A DNA stretch of 7,403 bases from the NCBI GenBank assembly GCA_944376975.1, contig CALWEE010000074.1:1-7403 (forward strand), written 5' to 3'. The DNA comes from an uncultured Lachnospiraceae bacterium (GTDB lineage: Bacteria; Bacillota; Clostridia; Lachnospirales; Lachnospiraceae). The translations under genes and the position numbers were made by a program. Positions within the stretch are counted from its first letter, which is position 1. Each line of letters begins with the position of its first letter. Under the pieces are notes generated by a model that saw nothing but the letters and a program-made list of their open reading frames with translations, was not told the origin of the DNA and made no database searches. Below, piece after piece: positions 1 through 3,770 of the stretch.

Positions 1-686
1 GAATGGCTCCCGAATGTCATCTGATCGTCGGAAAAGTTCTGGACGCCAACGGAAACGGATCCGTACGGCATATCCTCCAGGCTATCCGGTGGGTCATCGA
101 TATCCGCCGTTCATATCATATACGGGTACTCAACATTTCCGTCGGATCGGAAAATACGGAGGTGGATGAAGAAAAATCCATTCTCGTACAGTATGTCAAC
201 GAAGCCTGGGACGCGGGCATCGTCGTCGTGGCCGCTGCCGGGAACAACGGTCCCCGGCGCATGTCGGTCACGTCTCCGGGGATCAGCCGGAAAGTGATCA
301 CCGTCGGTTCTTCCGACGACCAGAAAGCGATCTTCTGCAACGGCGCCCGCATAAATAATTACTCCGGCAGAGGCCCGACCAAACGCCGGATACCGAAACC
401 GGACGTGGTGGCCCCCGGTTCCGAGATCCTCTCCTGCAGCCCGCCCTTCATCGGCGGAAAAGACGGATACGCCAAACGAAGCGGCACATCCATGTCCACG
501 CCCATCGTCTCCGGAGCGGCGGCCATCCTTCTGTCCAAAGCGCCGGACATGACCAATGAGGAAGTCAAGCGATGCGTGCAGATGACGGCGACCGATCTTC
601 GCCTTCCCAGAAACCAGCAGGGTTTCGGCCTGCTCAATGTGGAAAAAATGCTGGCGGACTCCGATCTGTATCGACATCGCGGCTGA
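1..686 (+). CDS. S8 family (subtilisin-like) serine peptidase, AprX-like, C-terminal part
   Basis: This is the C-terminal 227 residues of a subtilase; the reading frame is open to the left edge. The first visible ATG (position 3) is not the start: it sits in the subtilase 'G-x-AP' segment (MAPECHLIVGKVLD), so the N-terminus with the catalytic Asp and His lies outside the window. Counting from that Met, the oxyanion-hole Asn is in AAAGNNGP (N81) and the nucleophile is in GTSMSTP (S163, codon 489-491). The segments SPGISRKVITVGSSDD and PKPDVVAPG are typical of AprX-like clostridial and Bacillus subtilases, which are usually intracellular. The protein stops 64 residues after the nucleophile with the usual closing segment (GFGLLNVEKML), so there is no C-terminal cell-wall or pre-peptidase domain. 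Secretion cannot be judged without the N-terminus. The family is certain; the AprX subgroup is inferred from sequence style. Confidence 0.93.
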   Translation, partial: MAPECHLIVGKVLDANGNGSVRHILQAIRWVIDIRRSYHIRVLNISVGSENTEVDEEKSILVQYVNEAWDAGIVVVAAAGNNGPRRMSVTSPGISRKVITVGSSDDQKAIFCNGARINNYSGRGPTKRRIPKPDVVAPGSEILSCSPPFIGGKDGYAKRSGTSMSTPIVSGAAAILLSKAPDMTNEEVKRCVQMTATDLRLPRNQQGFGLLNVEKMLADSDLYRHRG

Positions 687-708
687 CCGGAGCCGGGCAC
701 TATCATAA

Positions 709-747
709 AAGGGAGCCGGACGCGTAAAAAACGCGGTCGGCTCCCTT
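709..747 (-). terminator. Hairpin terminator between the convergent protease and galE genes
   Basis: Inverted repeat of 15 bases (711-725 with 731-745, two mismatches) extended by two A-T pairs, with an A5 loop. Read on the - strand the stem is followed by TTTTATGA, so it is a good intrinsic terminator for galE, whose stop codon is 20 bases upstream. On the + strand the stem is followed only by TTCAC, so termination of the protease transcript there would be weaker. Confidence 0.82.
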
Positions 748-767
748 CACGGTCGTCTGTTCGTTTA

Positions 768-1787
768 TCAGTCTTCTTCGTAGCCTTTCGGGTTATTCTT
801 CTGCCAGTTCCAGGAATCGGCGCACATCTTCCGGATATCATACTCCGCCTTCCAGCCCAGCTCTTTTTGGGCCAGGGAAGCGTCCGCGTAGCAGGTAGGG
901 ATGTCGCCGGCGCGCCTTGGGCATATCTGGTAAGGGATCTTAAGCCCTGACGCTTCCTCGAAAGCATGGACCACGTCCAGAACGCTGTAACCCACGCCGG
1001 TCCCCAGATTATAGACGAGCACGCCTCCGTCTGAAGCCGCCATCTTCTTTAAAGCGCGTACATGGCCTCTTGCCAGATCGACCACATGGATATAATCCCG
1101 GACGCCCGTACCGTCGGGCGTATCGTAATCGTTGCCGAACACGTTCAGCTTCTCAAGCTTGCCCACCGCCACCTGAGTGATATAAGGCATGAGGTTGTTG
1201 GGAATGCCTCTGGGGTTTTCGCCGATCCGGCCGCTTTCATGGGCTCCGATGGGATTGAAATACCGCAGCAGGATGACCTTCCACTCCGGATCGGACACGG
1301 ACAGGTCCCTGAGGATCTCTTCCAGCATAAGTTTTGTACGCCCATAGGGATTCGTCACGGAAAGGGGAAAGTCTTCCCGGATGGGTACCGTCCGTGGATT
1401 GCCGTAAACCGTGGCCGATGAACTGAACACGATCTTCTTCACGCCGTGACGGCGCATGACATCGCAGAGGACGAGCGTACCCGCCACATTGTTTCGGTAA
1501 TACGCCAACGGTTTTTCCACCGATTCGCCCACCGCTTTCAGCCCCGCGAAATGGATGACCGAATCGATATCTTCTTTTCCAAAGACCGCTTCCAGCCCTT
1601 CTTCGTCACGTATGTCCGTTTTATAAAACGCAAGTTTCCTTCCGGTTATCTCTTCTACTCGTCTGAGCGCTTCTTCACAGGAGTTGGACAGATTGTCCAC
1701 AACGACCACGTCGTATCCCGCGTTAAGAAGCTCGACGCAGGTATGGCTTCCGATATACCCCGCGCCGCCTGTCACCAAAACAGCCAT
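768..1787 (-). CDS. galE: UDP-glucose 4-epimerase GalE (probably also accepts UDP-GlcNAc)
   Basis: A 339-aa cytoplasmic short-chain dehydrogenase/reductase that interconverts UDP-glucose and UDP-galactose using bound NAD. The Rossmann glycine motif TGGAGYIG is at residues 6-13. The catalytic Ser lies in SSSATVYG (S124) and the Tyr/Lys pair in NPYGRTK (Y148, K152). The sugar-nucleotide segments RYFNPIGAH (175-183) and [12 protein letters not shown] (228-239) are present. Length matches GalE (about 330-340 aa). The start at 1787 is chosen because an AGGAGG lies 7 bases upstream; an ATG at 1862 would add 25 residues with no homology ahead of the glycine motif. The residue aligned with Tyr299 of E. 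coli GalE is Cys299 (PTCYADAS), as in human GalE, where a small residue lets the enzyme take N-acetylated substrates. It has its own promoter and stands apart from Leloir genes; none are in view. It could feed wall polysaccharide or teichoic acid synthesis rather than only galactose catabolism. Confidence 0.97.
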   Translation of the reverse strand: MAVLVTGGAGYIGSHTCVELLNAGYDVVVVDNLSNSCEEALRRVEEITGRKLAFYKTDIRDEEGLEAVFGKEDIDSVIHFAGLKAVGESVEKPLAYYRNNVAGTLVLCDVMRRHGVKKIVFSSSATVYGNPRTVPIREDFPLSVTNPYGRTKLMLEEILRDLSVSDPEWKVILLRYFNPIGAHESGRIGENPRGIPNNLMPYITQVAVGKLEKLNVFGNDYDTPDGTGVRDYIHVVDLARGHVRALKKMAASDGGVLVYNLGTGVGYSVLDVVHAFEEASGLKIPYQICPRRAGDIPTCYADASLAQKELGWKAEYDIRKMCADSWNWQKNNPKGYEED

Positions 1788-1820
1788 GATACTGCCTCCT
1801 TTTATCTGGTTCGTCCGGAC

Positions 1821-1838
1821 GCCGGCCCTGGCGCCGGC
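1821..1838 (-). other. GC hairpin in the galE 5' leader
   Basis: GCCGGC at 1821-1826 and again at 1833-1838 can pair as a 6-bp all-GC stem with a 6-base loop. It lies between the predicted galE transcription start (about 1846) and the ribosome binding site (about 1795-1800). No U-tract follows, so it is not a terminator. It may simply reflect local GC richness, or it may stabilise the leader. Confidence 0.35.
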
Positions 1839-1852
1839 CGCCGTACCAACCC

Positions 1853-1881
1853 ATTGTACCACAGCGGAAAAGAAATGAACA
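1853..1881 (-). promoter_or_regulatory. Predicted sigma-A promoter of galE (extended -10)
   Basis: On the - strand, TACAAT (1858-1853) is preceded by TG plus one base, an extended -10. A weak -35-like TGTTCA (1881-1876) sits 17 bases upstream. The start site would be near 1846, giving a leader of roughly 60 bases. This suggests galE is transcribed independently of the XRE gene upstream. It is assigned by motif only. Confidence 0.55.
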
Positions 1882-1922
1882 GCCGCAACCGCGAAAAAAC
1901 TGTTTCCCGAAGGTTTTGCCGT

Positions 1923-2156
1923 TTAAAATTTCTGTTTGGACTTGGAGATGATGTCTAAAAGCGGCATGTCTAACAGGTCGGACAACAAAAGCAGCGACCC
2001 CATGGAAGGCTTGCACACCCGTGTCTCCCAAAGATGGATCGTATTCGTGCTGACGCCCAGCTGTTCCGCCAGATCCTGCTGGGTCATATTGTGGCGTACC
2101 CGATATTCTTTCAAAGCGTAACCCAACTGATTCATCCGGGGTTCTTCAATGATCAT
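1923..2156 (-). CDS. Small XRE-family (Cro/CI-type) helix-turn-helix regulator
   Basis: A 77-aa protein that is almost entirely one HTH_3 DNA-binding domain. The first helix is LGYALKEYRVRHN (11-23), the helix-turn-helix is TQQDLAEQLGVSTNTIHLWE (25-44), and LLLLSDLLDMPLLDII (55-70) forms the closing helices. There is no separate ligand-binding or dimerisation domain. The start at 2156 is chosen because AGGGAG lies 6 bases upstream. An in-frame ATG at 2171 adds five residues but has no Shine-Dalgarno sequence, and an ATG at 2135 (Met8) is also possible. It is cytoplasmic and probably binds DNA as a dimer. Its own promoter overlaps a short AAATTTG repeat, suggesting autoregulation. No toxin or phage gene adjoins it, so an antitoxin or prophage repressor role is not supported. 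The target genes are unknown. Confidence 0.88.
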   Translation of the reverse strand: MIIEEPRMNQLGYALKEYRVRHNMTQQDLAEQLGVSTNTIHLWETRVCKPSMGSLLLLSDLLDMPLLDIISKSKQKF

Positions 2157-2187
2157 AACGCACTCCCTCATTTCTGAAACTGTCCCG

Positions 2188-2216
2188 ATTATATCACAAA
2201 ATGAGTGTAAAATTTG
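2188..2216 (-). promoter_or_regulatory. Predicted promoter of the XRE gene (extended -10)
   Basis: On the - strand a perfect TATAAT (2193-2188) is preceded by TG plus one base (TGATATAAT). At a 17-base spacing the -35 position reads CAAATT (2216-2211), a poor match, so recognition would rest on the extended -10. Transcription would start near 2181, leaving about 25 bases before the start codon chosen here, just enough for its AGGGAG site. Confidence 0.65.
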
Positions 2217-2226
2217 TCGAAATTTG
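2210..2226. repeat. AAATTTG direct repeat over the XRE promoter, possible operator
   Basis: AAATTTG occurs at 2210-2216 and 2220-2226, spaced 10 bases start to start, about one helical turn. Because AAATTT is its own reverse complement, the pair is also an inverted repeat around GTCG. It covers the predicted -35 region of the XRE gene and lies just downstream of the mnmM stop codon. It could be an autoregulatory operator, or a weak 6-bp A/T hairpin. AT-rich intergenic sequence makes chance occurrence plausible. Confidence 0.35.
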
Positions 2227-2230
2227 GTCC

Positions 2231-2785
2231 TTATGACAATTTTTTTATCGCGTACAATATCGGCGGAAAATGGGATCGGTTGACCATGGCTGTCCGGGTC
2301 ACGTCATATTCTTTTCCCGGAAGTTCTTTCAGGAACGCTTCCAGGATGCGTTTTTCCTCCGGGCCGCCTTCATGCCCATAATAAGAAAGGATCAGCCCCA
2401 TGCCTCCGGCCTTCAGCCGGCAAAGAAGCCCGTTGACCGCCTGGACCGTACTCTCCCCACGGGTGATGATCCGTTTGTCGCCTCCGGGCATGTAGCCCAG
2501 ATTGAACACGAACAGATCCACCGGTTCCGCCAGCATATCCGCCGCCTTGGCGTGGGAGCACAAAAAAAGCTTTGCCCGCCGCGAAAGTCCGGCCTTCTCA
2601 AGCCGGATACGGGTAAGGCGCAGCGCTTCTTCCTGTATATCGAAAGCATAGACAAGGCCATGACTGCCCACAAGCCGGCACAGCGCTTCCGTGTCTTTGC
2701 CGTTTCCCATGGTGGCGTCCACCGCCCGGCTCCCGTCCATCAGATACTTTTCCGCTATCTGATGGACCAGATCTACCATCTGCAT
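2231..2785 (-). CDS. mnmM: MnmM (YtqB)-type tRNA nm5s2U34 methyltransferase
   Basis: A 184-aa class I SAM-dependent methyltransferase of the family long labelled 'rRNA methylase YtqB' (PF06962). The B. subtilis member has been shown to methylate 5-aminomethyl-2-thiouridine at the wobble position of tRNA and was renamed MnmM. The SAM-binding motif I is VDATMGNGKDT (22-32), with the acidic residue ending beta-2 in VYAFDIQ (D49). The family signature NLGYMPGGDK is at 95-104, followed by LSYYGHEGG (133-141) and a closing FPPILYAIKKL. Length is typical. AGGAGG lies 8 bases before the ATG at 2785; a second ATG two codons later is possible. It is cytoplasmic, acting on tRNAs for Lys, Glu and Gln. 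It is the first gene of a leftward set (mnmM, XRE gene, galE), but the downstream genes have their own promoters. The family is certain; the tRNA role is by homology. Confidence 0.92.
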   Translation of the reverse strand: MQMVDLVHQIAEKYLMDGSRAVDATMGNGKDTEALCRLVGSHGLVYAFDIQEEALRLTRIRLEKAGLSRRAKLFLCSHAKAADMLAEPVDLFVFNLGYMPGGDKRIITRGESTVQAVNGLLCRLKAGGMGLILSYYGHEGGPEEKRILEAFLKELPGKEYDVTRTAMVNRSHFPPILYAIKKLS

Positions 2786-2811
2786 ATCCGGATCCTCCTT
2801 TCAAAAGCCGG

Positions 2812-2838
2812 CCCATATTTTTTCCCCGATCGTGTCAA
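2812..2838 (-). promoter_or_regulatory. Tentative promoter of mnmM
   Basis: On the - strand a perfect TTGACA (2838-2833) is followed, after only 15 bases, by TATGGG (2817-2812), a half-match to the -10 consensus. The -35 is convincing but the -10 and the spacing are poor. Its -35 overlaps the upstream element of the divergent promoter on the other strand. Confidence 0.35.
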
Positions 2839-2864
2839 CGGGACAACCTCCGGCCCATATAATA
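2838..2864 (+). promoter_or_regulatory. Promoter of the high-cysteine gene; fits sigma-K as well as sigma-A
   Basis: CATATAATA (2856-2864) contains a perfect sigma-A -10 (TATAAT, 2858-2863) but also fits the sporulation sigma-K -10 pattern CATANNNTA. The dinucleotide AC at 2838-2839 is 16 bases upstream of it, as in the sigma-K pattern AC-N16/17-CATANNNTA. By contrast the sigma-A -35 position (TCAACG, 2835-2840) is poor. Late mother-cell expression is therefore possible. This rests on short, degenerate motifs. Confidence 0.5.
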
Positions 2865-2902
2865 AATCAAAATCAAAAAAAGATCTTATGGAGGCAGAAA
2901 AC

Positions 2903-3133
2903 ATGAGCGATTTAGCTGCGACAGGCTGCTGCAATAACGACTGCGGCTGCGGAAACAACGGCGGACTTTTAAATGGAGGCGACGGATGTTCCTGTATATG
3001 GATCATTCTCCTGCTCCTTTGCTGCGGCGGCAACGGTTCCTCCTTCTGCGGCTGCGGAAACAACAACAGCAGCTGCGACCTGCTGATCCTTATCCTGCTG
3101 ATCAGCTGTCTGTGCGGCAATGGCTGCTTCTGA
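2903..3133 (+). CDS. Small high-cysteine, Gly/Asn-rich hydrophobic protein with an internal duplication
   Basis: A 76-aa protein with 14 cysteines, many Gly and Asn, and two strongly hydrophobic runs, CIWIILLLLCC (31-41) and CDLLILILLISCLC (58-71). It reads as two copies of one module: CGCGNN, a Gly/Asn/Ser linker, Cys, a leucine/isoleucine run, Cys, then GNG (about 14-45 and 49-74). Proteins like this are common in Clostridia, where pipelines often name them 'chorion class high-cysteine protein' by composition alone; insect homology is not implied. The start at 2903 is chosen because GGAGG lies 8 bases upstream. An in-frame ATG at 2888 overlaps that site, and further upstream extension has no support. 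There is no signal peptide, as the hydrophobic runs are internal. The runs could insert in a membrane or pack in a disulfide-linked spore layer; both are inference. No metal-binding or enzymatic motif is recognisable. The promoter fits sigma-K. Confidence 0.85.
   Translation: MSDLAATGCCNNDCGCGNNGGLLNGGDGCSCIWIILLLLCCGGNGSSFCGCGNNNSSCDLLILILLISCLCGNGCF
2941..3064 (+). repeat. 19-base direct repeat marking the two modules of the high-cysteine gene
   Basis: CTGCGGCTGCGGAAACAAC is present exactly at 2941-2959 and 3046-3064 in the same reading frame, encoding CGCGNN each time. Perfect nucleotide identity here, against diverged flanks, points to a duplicated module with this segment conserved or recently homogenised. 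Confidence 0.8.
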
Positions 3134-3147
3134 CACCCAGACGTGAT

Positions 3148-3178
3148 CCGGATAGGGGATATGTACTCCCCTGTCCGG
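3148..3178 (+). other. Strong hairpin downstream of the high-cysteine gene
   Basis: CCGGATAGGGGA (3148-3159) pairs with TCCCCTGTCCGG (3167-3178) over 12 bp with one G-U wobble and a 7-base loop, starting 14 bases after the stop codon. The 3' side is followed by TCCGCG rather than a U-tract, so classical intrinsic termination is not supported. It may act as an mRNA 3' stabiliser, a weak terminator or a processing site. Confidence 0.6.
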
Positions 3179-3188
3179 TCCGCGTAAA

Positions 3189-3219
3189 GCCGGCCCCGGT
3201 ATCTTTTCCGGGGGCCGGC
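3189..3219 (+). other. Second GC-rich hairpin in the spacer
   Basis: GCCGGCCCCGG (3189-3199) pairs with CCGGGGGCCGGC (3208-3219) with one bulged base and an 8-base loop containing TTTT. No U-tract follows on the + strand (ACACCC). It sits 10 bases after the preceding hairpin, so the two may stack. The next gene starts 64 bases further on. Confidence 0.55.
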
Positions 3220-3236
3220 ACACCCGTATGTATCCG

Positions 3237-3258
3237 TCCGGGTCGTACAAGTCCCGGA
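3237..3258 (+). other. Small hairpin just upstream of the 149-aa gene
   Basis: TCCGGG (3237-3242) and CCCGGA (3253-3258) form a 6-bp stem with a 10-base loop, ending 12 bases before the ribosome binding site of the next gene. Its stability is modest and it may be fortuitous. Confidence 0.35.
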
Positions 3259-3283
3259 TGCCCCGCCATGAAAGGAGGTATCT

Positions 3284-3733
3284 ATGGATCCATCGTCCAT
3301 ACCGATGACCGAACTGGACTCCCGCTCTTACTGCGGACCGGCTCAGATACTGAAAGCCGCCGTTCCCTACATGACGCCCGCCAACGGGCGGACAGCCGCC
3401 TTTTTGGCCCGCGTTCTGGAAACGCGAAAGACTTTGGCCATTTTTGACGACGAAAAACTGTCCATCTGCTCCCTGGCTCCCGACAAGCGCCCGGGCCTGG
3501 AGGAGCTGCTCGGCGATATAAAAAAATACTGTTCTTCCCAGGAGGCGGAACAGATCGACACGTTCCTGAACATGCTCAGCGCGGTCCGCCTTTACAACCA
3601 ATATACGGAGCTGACCAAAAACAGCGACCTGTCCCATCTGATGAACCAGATGAAAAACGTGAGCGTCACGCCTGAACAGCTGAAAATGTTCCAGGCCCTC
3701 ATGCAGGCCCAGAACACTCAGTCTTCTTTATGA
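3284..3733 (+). CDS. Conserved-looking hypothetical protein, 149 aa
   Basis: I do not recognise this protein. It has an excellent ribosome binding site (AAAGGAGG at 3271-3278, 5 bases before the ATG), gene-like composition and a proper terminator, so it is a real gene. Residues 20-50 (ILKAAVPYMTPANGRTAAFL) are a predicted helical segment of moderate hydrophobicity. A charged middle with KRPGLEELLGDIKKYCSSQEAEQIDTF follows (about 68-94). The C-terminal third (95-149) is rich in Met, Gln and Asn and probably helical (LSHLMNQMKNVSVTPEQLKMFQALMQ). There are two cysteines (17, 82), no signal peptide, no clear transmembrane helix and no known catalytic motif. Small clostridial proteins with an N-terminal 'LLKAAIPYL'-type segment occur near sporulation genes, but that resemblance is from memory and weak. 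It lies 150 bases downstream of the high-cysteine gene on the same strand with no convincing promoter of its own, so the two may be co-transcribed. Confidence 0.82.
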   Translation: MDPSSIPMTELDSRSYCGPAQILKAAVPYMTPANGRTAAFLARVLETRKTLAIFDDEKLSICSLAPDKRPGLEELLGDIKKYCSSQEAEQIDTFLNMLSAVRLYNQYTELTKNSDLSHLMNQMKNVSVTPEQLKMFQALMQAQNTQSSL

Positions 3734-3770
3734 ACAGAAAGGGTGTGCCGTTCGGACACACCCTGCTGTT
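3733..3770. terminator. Bidirectional terminator between the 149-aa gene and leuS
   Basis: AGGGTGTG (3740-3747) pairs with CACACCCT (3757-3764). An outer 5-bp stem (AACAG 3733-3737 with CTGTT 3766-3770) lies beyond a small internal loop. On the + strand it is followed by TTTTATCTT; on the - strand by TTTCTGTTC. It starts at the stop codon of the 149-aa gene and directly adjoins the leuS stop codon (3771-3773), so one hairpin serves both convergent transcripts. Confidence 0.82.

Noticed and set aside
111..967. Open frames of 188 and 202 codons on the - strand
   Set aside because: They are antisense to the S8 protease and the end of galE, overlap each other, cross the terminator, and resemble no protein family.
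1788..1862. Upstream ATG giving GalE 25 extra residues
   Set aside because: The extension precedes the Rossmann motif, overlaps the predicted leader and ribosome binding site, and lacks its own Shine-Dalgarno sequence.
1890..1922. Possible terminator after the XRE gene (CAAAAC with GTTTTTT)
   Set aside because: The stem is at most about 5 weak pairs with a long loop; the T-run alone is not enough to call it.
1923..2226. Toxin-antitoxin or prophage repressor reading of the XRE gene
   Set aside because: No toxin-sized partner overlaps or adjoins it, and its neighbours are housekeeping genes.
2270..2902. N-terminal extension of the high-cysteine frame by about 200 codons
   Set aside because: This part is antisense to mnmM and has no family resemblance. 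A well-placed GGAGG and a promoter mark the true start at 2903.
2969..3637. Long - strand frames over the high-cysteine and 149-aa genes
   Set aside because: They are shadows of two + strand genes that have strong ribosome binding sites, and they run through the hairpin spacer without initiation signals.
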